Source of the DNA: Pseudodesulfovibrio sp.
GTDB taxonomy: Bacteria > Desulfobacterota > Desulfovibrionia > Desulfovibrionales > Desulfovibrionaceae
Assembly: GCA_022712815.1 (NCBI GenBank)
Contig: JAFLJW010000405.1
Span: 1 to 5,259, forward strand
Reading direction: 5' to 3'
Length of the DNA stretch: 5,259 nucleotides
Positions within the stretch are counted from its first letter, which is position 1. Every line of letters begins with the position of its first letter. A program made the translations under genes and the position numbers. The notes under the pieces were generated by a model. It worked only from the letters and a program-made list of their open reading frames with translations. It ran no database searches and had not been told where the DNA came from. Positions 1 to 5,259 of this stretch are shown here, piece by piece.

Positions 1-24
1 TCCCTACCCGACGCTCTTCCGATC
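1..24. other. Residual Illumina TruSeq adapter (non-biological)
   Basis: These bases match the 3' part of the TruSeq universal adapter, whose core is ACGACGCTCTTCCGATC. The only difference is a C in place of A at position 8. Read on the minus strand this is the familiar GATCGGAAGAGCGTC read-through sequence. Genomic sequence therefore starts at about position 25. The match is seen directly; the adapter sequence is known from standard library chemistry. Confidence 0.95.
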
Positions 25-29
25 GTTCT

Positions 30-42
30 GGCCGCCGGAGGC
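30..42 (-). other. GC-rich motif after the kinase gene, cut off by the contig end
   Basis: About 20 bases after the kinase stop, the minus strand reads TTTTT followed by GCCTCCGGCGGCC. From memory, GCCTCCGGCGGC-type tracts recur downstream of genes in Desulfovibrionaceae, often as the first part of a terminator-like intergenic module. The rest of any such module is lost at the adapter junction, so no terminator can be called. This is an inference and weak. Confidence 0.25.
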
Positions 43-62
43 AAAAAGTTATCAGCCTCGCG

Positions 63-1991
63 TCAAGAGGCGGAGGGGAGGGTAAAGATGAATGTGGAGC
101 CTTTGCTGATTTCCGACTCGACCCAGATTCTTCCGCCGTAGTGTTCGATGATTTCCCGGCAGATAGTGAGTCCGAGGCCAGTCCCTTTGGGTTTATCTTC
201 CATGGTATCGGATCGGGTCTGGTGAAATTTTTCAAATATTTGAGATTGATCTTCGGTATGGATACCGAGTCCGGTGTCTGAAATTTCCACACGCACCTGC
301 CCGAAACGGGGGAAAGCCCTGACGGTAACGCCGCCTTTTTCGGTAAACTTAGCCGCATTATTAAGCAGGTTGATGAGCACTTGTTGCATGCGGTCCGGGT
401 CTGCGATGACGATGGGCAATCCCGGGTCGATTTCCGTTACGAGAGCGACTGTGCTTTGAGCGAATATACCGGTGACGGACTGGACGGCCACATCGACGAT
501 TTCGGCCATATTGAGGCGTTCGTCGCGCCAGCCCATGCGGCCGGATTCGATCTTGTTGAGGTCGAGCACATCGTTGATGAGCCGGGTAAGGCGTTCGCCT
601 TCATGGCTGATGATGGAGAGGTTCTCCTGAATGCGTTCGCCCTTTTTAAGCAAAAGCGGTTCTTTTTTGGCAAGGGGCAGGAAATTTTTGGCAAACTCCT
701 TGTGCAGGAGTTTGGAAAAGCCGAGGATGGAGGTCAGCGGTGTGCGCAGTTCGTGTGAGACTGAGGAGAGAAAGGCGGACTTCATCTCATCGAGTTCACG
801 CAGGCGTTGGTTGGCATCTTCGAGTTCGCGAGCCTTGTTGACGAGGTCCTCGGTTCGTTCGCGGACAAGTTGCTCCAGATGACGGTTAAGGTCAGCCAGA
901 TCCTGTTCGGCTTTTTTGCGGTCAGTGATATCTTCAAGGATGCCTTCGATGAAGACGATTTCCCCTGAATCCTCGTAAATGGCTCTGGCATTGAGAGAGC
1001 CCCAAATGGTCTTGCCGTCGCGGCGGTAGTACTCTGCTTCAAAGCGTTTGACTTCGCCTTGTTCACGGACTTGATCGTAGAAATCCTGCATTCTGTCGGG
1101 GTTGACCATTGTTCGGGAGCCGAGACTGCGGACATTGGAGAGAAATTCGTCAAGGGAATCATAGCCGAATATACGGGCCATGGCCGGGTTGGACCGGCGC
1201 AGCACACCGTCCGGGGTGGCCTGAAAAATTCCTTCGATGGCATTTTCAAAAATGCCTCGATATTTTTCCTCTGCTTCCTGCAAGGTCATGTTCATGGCCT
1301 GGAGTTTATTCTCACGGCCTTCGATCTCGGCGGACATACGCCGGAATCTCTTGGCTATTTCCAGCAATTCCACATGGTGAACCTCGCCAAATTCGTAAGA
1401 AAAATTACCTTTGGCGACCCGGGCGATACCGCGCTGGAGAACCTGAAGCGGTTTATTGAGGAAGACGCGCAGGAGCAGACCGGTGATAGCGAGAATGACG
1501 GCAATGGCTACGGTGATGATCGCGCTGGAGACGAGCATTTGCTCGTGGAGTCGTTTTTTATCTCTGGCCAAGGTGAAGTCAATCTCGGCCCGGCCAATGG
1601 TACGACCTTCAAAAACGATGCTTCGGACTTCGGTGAAATCAGCTTGTGTGCCGGAAAATTTTTCGTGAGCAAACACGACCTCGTTGCGGGAGCCGTATAT
1701 GCGAATACCCTGGACCATGTCGTCATGGGTATAGACCGAGCCTATGAGCCGGGCATTATCGTAGTCGAGGTTCCAGAGGGGTACGGCCAGGATCTCGGCC
1801 ACACTGGTGATGGTATCTTCACCCTTTTCCTTGGCTGATGCCCTCATTTCATCAGATTGCTGCCAATAAATATAGCCCCCCATGGACGTGGCAACGAGCA
1901 TGACTATGAGAGCGAGACTGGCCGTCAGGTCAAAGGATATGGACCTGTTGGAGAAAAACGATATCTTTTTTTTGAGCTTGCCTGCGTTCAT
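63..1991 (-). CDS. Membrane sensor histidine kinase (periplasmic sensor, HAMP, PAS, HisKA, HATPase_c)
   Basis: This 642-residue inner-membrane sensor kinase should autophosphorylate on a histidine and pass the phosphate to a response regulator. Residues 22-43 and about 153-176 are hydrophobic segments bracketing a periplasmic domain of roughly 110 residues. That domain starts with a PLWNLD motif (71-76), a signature seen in sensor domains of many kinases and GGDEF proteins. A HAMP linker (about 175-230), a PAS/PAC domain (about 241-358) and a coiled coil (about 360-405) follow. The H-box SHELRTP puts the phosphoacceptor at His413. The ATPase domain shows the N-box NLLNNAAKFT (541-550), G1 DTGLGI (572-577), F-box IFEKFH (585-590) and G2 GTGLGL (603-608), so catalysis should be intact. 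There is no receiver domain and no partner regulator in the window. The ATG at 1991 is preceded only by a weak GGAT ribosome-binding site. The ligand is unknown. Confidence 0.96.
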   Translation of the reverse strand: MNAGKLKKKISFFSNRSISFDLTASLALIVMLVATSMGGYIYWQQSDEMRASAKEKGEDTITSVAEILAVPLWNLDYDNARLIGSVYTHDDMVQGIRIYGSRNEVVFAHEKFSGTQADFTEVRSIVFEGRTIGRAEIDFTLARDKKRLHEQMLVSSAIITVAIAVILAITGLLLRVFLNKPLQVLQRGIARVAKGNFSYEFGEVHHVELLEIAKRFRRMSAEIEGRENKLQAMNMTLQEAEEKYRGIFENAIEGIFQATPDGVLRRSNPAMARIFGYDSLDEFLSNVRSLGSRTMVNPDRMQDFYDQVREQGEVKRFEAEYYRRDGKTIWGSLNARAIYEDSGEIVFIEGILEDITDRKKAEQDLADLNRHLEQLVRERTEDLVNKARELEDANQRLRELDEMKSAFLSSVSHELRTPLTSILGFSKLLHKEFAKNFLPLAKKEPLLLKKGERIQENLSIISHEGERLTRLINDVLDLNKIESGRMGWRDERLNMAEIVDVAVQSVTGIFAQSTVALVTEIDPGLPIVIADPDRMQQVLINLLNNAAKFTEKGGVTVRAFPRFGQVRVEISDTGLGIHTEDQSQIFEKFHQTRSDTMEDKPKGTGLGLTICREIIEHYGGRIWVESEISKGSTFIFTLPSAS

Positions 1992-2055
1992 ATGTTGATC
2001 CGAAAAAAGTCGGGAATGATCAGGGCGGTATTCATTAACCCTTTAATAATTGAAA

Positions 2056-2084
2056 TATCTACACTACTTCGAATATAGTGTCAC
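2056..2084 (-). promoter_or_regulatory. Possible promoter with internal dyad, upstream of the kinase gene
   Basis: In the 98-base gap between the solute-binding gene and the kinase, the minus strand has GTGACA (2084-2079, five of six matches to the -35 consensus). After 17 bases comes TAGATA (2061-2056, only three of six for -10). A perfect 6-base inverted repeat, ACACTA-N9-TAGTGT (2061-2081), fills the spacer, where an operator would sit. No T-run follows the dyad, so it is not an obvious intrinsic terminator. The repeat is seen directly; the promoter reading is inference. Confidence 0.3.
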
Positions 2085-2089
2085 CCACG

Positions 2090-2812
2090 TTATAGTGAAT
2101 ATTTTTCCAGAAGCATATGAACCGTGCCGTTAGCCAGAATCCGAGTCATGGCAGCGACCACTTTTTCAATGATGTCGGGAGAGGTTTTGTTGGAAATGAA
2201 AACACAGCCTTGGGCTGTGGAGAGAACTAATGGGTCACCAAAGGCCCGCTTTGGATAGTTGTCTGTTTTGACAGTGAAGTAGAGTCCGAGTTTCGGGCCA
2301 ATGACCGCTTCGACCCTTCCGGCCAGAAGCATCTTGAGACTCTGGGAATAACTGGCTGTGGGGTACAGGATAATACCACTTTTCTTGCTGATCCGTTCAT
2401 CGTATCTGGCTCCACGAACTGACGCTACAATCTTGCCGCGAGCATCCTTCAATGATCGATACAGACTGCCTGCTCGTCCAAAGAGCACCGTCTCCATGGG
2501 CAGAATTATACCGAGGTTCTTGGCAACGGCATCAATTGTTGGATTGGGAAACATGATGACCATGTCCGCCCTGCCGGCAGCAATATCATCCACAGCGCGA
2601 ATCAGGGGGATGATGCGGTTGTCGGGTTCAAACCCAGCTTCAACGGCCAGCAGATTGCTTAACTCGTAGTTGAGTCCTGTATCAGTTCCCTTTTCAACAT
2701 ATCCATATGGGGGGAGAGAAAGCGTGACGATTCGTAGCGTCTCGCCCACGGCAACAGAGGCGGTCAGCAGCACAATGCAGACAATGATGAATTGAATTGA
2801 ACCCTTGGTCAT
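2090..2812 (-). CDS. Periplasmic solute-binding protein, family 3 (SBP_bac_3-like)
   Basis: This protein probably binds a small polar solute in the periplasm, as amino-acid-type ABC transporter binding proteins do. From the ATG at 2812 it is 240 residues. Residues 1-24 form a Sec signal peptide: a Lys near the start, the hydrophobic stretch FIIVCIVLLTASVAV, then GET. No lipobox Cys is present at the cleavage region. The mature part opens with LRIVTLSLPPYGY, the usual first strand and ligand-contacting loop of the family, and continues with GLNYELSNLLA, AAGRADMVI and LLAGRVEAVIG, which match the two-lobed fold. I chose 2812 because GGAAG lies six bases upstream. An in-frame ATG at 2818 abuts that site, and a TTG at 2878 would put 22 polar residues before the signal peptide. 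No permease or ATPase gene is nearby, so it may be an orphan binding protein or act with the kinase 98 bases downstream. The ligand cannot be read from the sequence. Confidence 0.85.
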   Translation of the reverse strand: MTKGSIQFIIVCIVLLTASVAVGETLRIVTLSLPPYGYVEKGTDTGLNYELSNLLAVEAGFEPDNRIIPLIRAVDDIAAGRADMVIMFPNPTIDAVAKNLGIILPMETVLFGRAGSLYRSLKDARGKIVASVRGARYDERISKKSGIILYPTASYSQSLKMLLAGRVEAVIGPKLGLYFTVKTDNYPKRAFGDPLVLSTAQGCVFISNKTSPDIIEKVVAAMTRILANGTVHMLLEKYSL

Positions 2813-2823
2813 CGGCATCTTCC

Positions 2824-2879
2824 AATTGTCACAAATTACATAACAATTAACCGTATGAGATTTTCCCAAGTTTGACAAT
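2824..2879 (-). promoter_or_regulatory. Inverted repeats and possible -35 element upstream of the solute-binding gene
   Basis: Two inverted repeats share a left arm just upstream of the start codon. AATTGT (2824-2829) pairs with ACAATT (2843-2848). ATTGTCA (2825-2831) pairs with TGACAAT (2873-2879). The far arm gives TTGTCA on the minus strand (2878-2873), a five-of-six -35 match, but the best -10 at 17-base spacing is TACGGT, which is poor. The near repeat could form a hairpin ending directly before the GGAAG ribosome-binding site. Arms are seen directly; any role as promoter, operator or leader hairpin is inference. Confidence 0.25.
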
Positions 2880-2931
2880 AGGCTTCGTGAAAGATTGCCG
2901 TTTGTGCAGAAATACGAAATGCTTTTGGAAT

Positions 2932-2950
2932 AAAAAGAAAGACTCTCTTT
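2932..2950 (-). terminator. Weak terminator-like hairpin after the SGNH remnant
   Basis: On the minus strand, AAAGA-GAG-TCTTT (2950-2938) forms a 5-base-pair stem with a 3-base loop, followed by CTTTTT (2937-2932). It lies about 34 bases after the stop of the broken SGNH gene, a sensible place to end the upstream operon. The stem is short and A/T-rich, so efficient termination is doubtful. The remainder of the 2813-2983 gap holds no coding sequence that I can support. Confidence 0.25.
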
Positions 2951-2982
2951 GCCTCTTGTAAATATGGGGTAGAAGACTGGGT

Positions 2983-2993
2983 GTTATTGCAAT
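2983..2993. repeat. 11-base direct repeat, copy 1 (end of the SGNH remnant)
   Basis: GTTATTGCAAT occurs here and again at 3482-3492, 499 bases away. On the minus strand both copies cover the last codons and stop of an SGNH-family reading frame (Leu-Gln-stop). The core ATTGCAAT is its own reverse complement. The repeat may simply reflect related gene ends, or be an endpoint of past recombination. Confidence 0.7.
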
Positions 2994-3469
2994 ATTTTTG
3001 ATGCCAGGATTTTTCCGAGTGCTTCATATCCGGCCCAGTTGAAGTGACCCCAATCTTTTGGACCATGAAGATACTGCGCGCCTAGCGCGGACAGTCGAAC
3101 CCGGAATCGTGCAGATACCTGAACGCGTTAATGGTGTAGATAGCGGCTCCGTCATAATAGCCTGCCCCACGTGGGAAAGGACGTCTTGCCCGGTCAGGTC
3201 CTGAAGAACGTGGACAACGTGATAGCGGGAATTGAGGTTGTAGCGATTGTCGGCAAGCCAGTCTCCCTGACCGATCCCGTAGAAATTACCCCCAATGGCT
3301 ATACACGGTGAAGTAGGATTCTTGCCCTGTTTTGAGGTCTGCCCCACGGTTCGCAGTTTCCTGCACTCGTTATTGATACAGGGCCATGGGAAAATGAGGC
3401 AAGACTAAAGCGGAACAACATCTCAACCAATCCGTAGGTGACAAAGCCACTTGCGAGAATGAGATAGGG
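2984..3469 (-). pseudogene. Decayed SGNH/GDSL hydrolase paralogue (frameshifted, internally deleted)
   Basis: Five protein pieces in three frames read in order as one SGNH-family protein. Near 3469-3393 is a hydrophobic N-terminal stretch, LILASGFVTYGLVEMLF. About 3390-3373 gives PMALYQ in another frame. About 3374-3171 gives NNECRKLRTVGQ, CIAIGGNFYGIGQGDWLADN and HVVHVLQDLTGQDVLS, matching block I of the family. About 3165-3085 gives AGYYDGAAIYTINAFRYLHD, then a TAG at 3084-3082. About 3127-2984 gives LSALGAQYLHGPKDWGHFNW and AGYEALGKILASKILQ, the C-terminal block with the Asp and His of a DxxH motif (3055-3044). Intact relatives run to roughly 350 residues. Only about 160 codons remain, so most of the middle is missing. 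No start codon is evident and a TGA lies at 3472-3470. The block I Ser position reads Asn (GGNF instead of GDSF, codon 3287-3285). Its place 13 bases after an intact SGNH gene suggests a former tandem pair. Any peptide made here should be inactive. Confidence 0.85.
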
Positions 3470-3481
3470 TCAAATGAAAAG

Positions 3482-3492
3482 GTTATTGCAAT
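3482..3492. repeat. 11-base direct repeat, copy 2 (end of the intact SGNH gene)
   Basis: This is the second copy of GTTATTGCAAT, covering the Leu-Gln-stop end of the intact SGNH gene. Together with the copy at 2983-2993 it brackets the whole broken paralogue, so slippage or recombination between the copies would delete the remnant and leave the intact gene's end unchanged. Confidence 0.7.
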
Positions 3493-4613
3493 GCTCGCTC
3501 AACAAAAGGCTCAAGAATTTCTGCCGCAACTTCGTTTCCAAAGGAGTTCCAGTGGTTGTCGCAGACAAAAAAAATGTCTTTTGCATTTATTCCTTTATCG
3601 GCCATTTCTTTAAGCAAATCTACATAGGTAAAATCAAGATCGTTTGCCAATTCCTGTAGATCTCGAACAAGAGCGGGTTGCGTCCCATCGTAATGAACAA
3701 AATCGGTATGTGTCGGAATTGTGAATATGATGATTTTTTTGCCTGTGGCCTCTTGGACGATCTGTTCGATGGCGTACTTCATGGTACGCCATTCGAGTGG
3801 AGTATATTCATGGTATCTTGAGGGAAAGGCCGAGGGGGCGTCATCGTGCTCTGCAAGCCATCTGGACTTGAGCTTGAAATCTCTGATCCTGTATGAACCA
3901 AGATAGCGCATGACTCGATAAAAACTACTCCATTCCCTCAAAGTAAAATCAAAACTCCTTAACAAAGGCTTGGGGTGGTTCCGCTCCGGAAGGGTGTCGT
4001 TTAGATATACAAGCTTAAGGTCGGGATATATGCCGGTAAGATAAGGGCGGTATGCGTCATCTCCGGTTCTTATCGCATATTCGTAGTCATTGTCCTTGAA
4101 ATCATTGTGGGGGAGTATTCCGAGCATTACCACATCGTGGTCAAATTTGGATACCATATGTTTGTATTGTTGCCATTCTTGAATCGTGCCAAAACTTCCC
4201 GATGTCCCAAAATTGAGTACCTCATGCCCAAGAGAACGTTCCAGGCGATCGGATAGGCGATCTTCCGGTTCGTTTCCCCATCCTTCTATGAAGGAGTCCC
4301 CCATAAGGATCACTCGAGGAGACTTTCCGATTAAGTCTCGCTCCTTGTCGCGCATTCCCTTGCTGTTGGCATGGTACTGGACGACAAAGCATGATTTATT
4401 GTGAAGATAATTTGAGTTTGGTTCATGCCAAACACCAAAATTCTTATCGATATACACCCAAAATTTGCTGCTGGCATTGACGAAGCTGTAGGTTGGCAAT
4501 GGTATATTCGGGTTGATGAAACGTATATAAAGCCACGATGCTATTTCTAAAAAACAAGCAAATATCAGGATGAATATGGTGGTATTCTTCAACATGCGCA
4601 GAGCTTTTTTCAT
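3483..4613 (-). CDS. Membrane-anchored SGNH/GDSL hydrolase-family protein
   Basis: This 376-residue protein probably acts as an esterase or acyltransferase on the periplasmic side of the membrane, with a glycan as a likely substrate. Residues 11-30 form an N-terminal membrane anchor after a short Lys/Arg-rich start. Block I is VILMGDSFIEGWG, with the nucleophile at Ser107. Block II is LNFGTSGSFG (Gly136 or Gly139). Block III is GILPHNDFKDN, with Asn170-Asp171. The C-terminal CDNHWNSFGNE supplies Asp352 and His354 in the DxHWN form found in AlgX/AlgJ-like and related SGNH proteins. All catalytic positions are therefore present. The ATG at 4613 has AAGGA a few bases upstream, and the gene starts 28 bases after the carbamoyltransferase stop, consistent with one operon. 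Two 60-base rows counted by hand gave 42-45% G+C against 60-73% in two carbamoyltransferase rows, hinting at a different origin. The substrate is not identifiable. Confidence 0.88.
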   Translation of the reverse strand: MKKALRMLKNTTIFILIFACFLEIASWLYIRFINPNIPLPTYSFVNASSKFWVYIDKNFGVWHEPNSNYLHNKSCFVVQYHANSKGMRDKERDLIGKSPRVILMGDSFIEGWGNEPEDRLSDRLERSLGHEVLNFGTSGSFGTIQEWQQYKHMVSKFDHDVVMLGILPHNDFKDNDYEYAIRTGDDAYRPYLTGIYPDLKLVYLNDTLPERNHPKPLLRSFDFTLREWSSFYRVMRYLGSYRIRDFKLKSRWLAEHDDAPSAFPSRYHEYTPLEWRTMKYAIEQIVQEATGKKIIIFTIPTHTDFVHYDGTQPALVRDLQELANDLDFTYVDLLKEMADKGINAKDIFFVCDNHWNSFGNEVAAEILEPFVERALQ

Positions 4614-4641
4614 GGCTTCCTTTTGGTTAACATACCAAATT

Positions 4642-5259
4642 TTAGTCTAGATCAAACTGGTCGCGCCAGTCGCCTTCCTCGTTCCAGTCAGGCTGCTCGG
4701 TCTTGGTGAACAGGATGTCGCCGATCACGAGATAATCCATTTCGGTGCGCATGAAACAGGCGTATGCGTCTCTGGGCGTGCAGACGATTGGCTCACCCCG
4801 GACATTGAAGCTGGTGTTGATTACCAGACCGCAACCCTGTTCACGGTTGAAGGCATCGATGAGCCCCCAATACCGGGGGTTGGTGCCCTTGTTCACGGAC
4901 TGGATACGGGCCGAATAATCAACATGGGTGACAGCCGGAATAGTGGACCGCTGCACATACAGCCGGTCATACATTTCCATGTTGTCATATCCATCAGGCA
5001 GAGGATTGCACTGTTTTTCGGCCACCGGGGCCACGAGGAGCATATACGGTGATGGCCTGTCCAGATCAAACCATGTGGCGATTTCCTCTTCCATGACCGA
5101 TGGGGCGAAAGGCCTGAACCCCTCGCGGTACTTGATCTTGAGGTTGAGCTTCTTCTGCATCTCCGGGTGGCGCGGGTCGCCCAAGATGGAGCGTCCGCCA
5201 AGGGCACGCGGGCCGTATTCCATGCGGCCCTGAAACCAGCCAATGGCGTTGCCGTGGGT
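4642..5259 (-). CDS. O-carbamoyltransferase, NodU/CmcH family (C-terminal part, 5' end outside window)
   Basis: Enzymes of this family transfer a carbamoyl group from carbamoyl phosphate, via a carbamoyl-adenylate, to a hydroxyl on a sugar, Nod factor, antibiotic or toxin precursor. The frame is open to the window edge and gives 205 C-terminal residues of a protein usually near 550-620. Visible family signatures are GWFQGRMEYGPRALGGRSIL (residues 7-26 of the fragment), REGFRPFAPSV (about 45-55), IPAVTHVDYSARIQSV (107-122), and NTSFNVRGEPIVCTPRDA (148-165) followed by MDYLVIGDILFTK. An ATG at 5223 is internal, because the conserved GWFQGR lies upstream of it. The protein ends in an acidic tail. 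The cytoplasmic location is from the family. The adjacent SGNH gene suggests surface glycan or metabolite modification. The acceptor is unknown. Confidence 0.95.
   Translation of the reverse strand, partial: THGNAIGWFQGRMEYGPRALGGRSILGDPRHPEMQKKLNLKIKYREGFRPFAPSVMEEEIATWFDLDRPSPYMLLVAPVAEKQCNPLPDGYDNMEMYDRLYVQRSTIPAVTHVDYSARIQSVNKGTNPRYWGLIDAFNREQGCGLVINTSFNVRGEPIVCTPRDAYACFMRTEMDYLVIGDILFTKTEQPDWNEEGDWRDQFDLD

Noticed and set aside
38..59. GAGGC-N12-GCCTC hairpin after the kinase stop as an intrinsic terminator
   Set aside because: The stem is only five pairs with a 12-base loop, and the A/T run lies inside the loop rather than after the stem on either strand.
381..758. Open frame of 125 codons on the plus strand
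   Set aside because: It lies opposite the HisKA/HATPase region of the kinase and its translation resembles no known domain.
1059..1838. Long open frame of 259 codons on the plus strand
   Set aside because: It is antisense to the kinase gene, whose domains are unmistakable. The translation shows no family motif and reflects the codon pattern of the opposite strand.
2813..2878. Upstream TTG or ATG start for the solute-binding protein
   Set aside because: The TTG at 2878 would place 22 polar residues before the signal peptide. The ATG at 2818 directly abuts GGAAG, whereas the ATG at 2812 has proper six-base spacing.
2836..3066. A 76-residue minus-strand open frame between the SGNH remnant and the solute-binding gene
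   Set aside because: It overlaps the C-terminal SGNH block in the wrong frame, has no recognisable motif, and runs through the likely control region of the next gene.
3024..3347. A separate 107-residue minus-strand gene starting at a GTG
   Set aside because: Its first two thirds are the block I region of the SGNH remnant; after about 3170 the SGNH similarity moves to another frame. It is part of a pseudogene, not an independent small protein.
5221..5223. ATG at 5223 as the start of a short 193-residue carbamoyltransferase
   Set aside because: The conserved GWFQGR motif continues in frame upstream to the window edge, so this Met is internal and the gene is only cut by the window.

Overview
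The window is the end of an assembled contig from a Gram-negative bacterium. Its first 24 bases match the Illumina TruSeq adapter with one mismatch, so position 1 is a contig edge and not a biological boundary. All recognisable genes lie on the minus strand and are transcribed from high to low coordinates. The protein styles (a membrane PAS histidine kinase with a long dimerisation hairpin, a stand-alone periplasmic solute-binding protein, and a carbamoyltransferase next to SGNH proteins) and a GC-rich motif after the kinase gene suggest a sulfate reducer of the Desulfovibrio/Pseudodesulfovibrio type. That placement is an inference from memory, not a search result.

Layout in transcription order. 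(1) 5259-4642: C-terminal 205 residues of a NodU/CmcH-type O-carbamoyltransferase, with its 5' part beyond the window. (2) 4613-3483: intact 376-residue membrane-anchored SGNH/GDSL hydrolase-like protein, 28 bases downstream and probably cotranscribed. (3) 3469-2984: a second SGNH-family gene that is clearly broken. Its pieces lie in several frames, much of the middle is missing, the start is missing, and the catalytic Ser position reads Asn. (4) 2983-2813: non-coding gap with a weak terminator-like hairpin and inverted repeats. (5) 2812-2090: periplasmic family-3 solute-binding protein of 240 residues. (6) 2089-1992: short gap with a possible promoter overlapping a dyad. (7) 1991-63: 642-residue sensor histidine kinase. 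(8) 62-25: short GC-rich tail, then adapter.

There are two functional modules. The carbamoyltransferase and SGNH protein(s) fit a pathway that decorates a surface glycan or small metabolite. Carbamoyltransferases of this family transfer a carbamoyl group to a sugar or polyketide hydroxyl, and SGNH proteins often add or remove acyl groups on glycans. The solute-binding protein followed by a histidine kinase, with no ABC permease or ATPase in view, could be a nutrient-sensing pair or two independent genes.

I found no tRNA, rRNA, CRISPR array, transposase or integrase. I do not see a convincing new system. The most informative unlisted feature is the decayed SGNH paralogue, bracketed by 11-base direct repeats.
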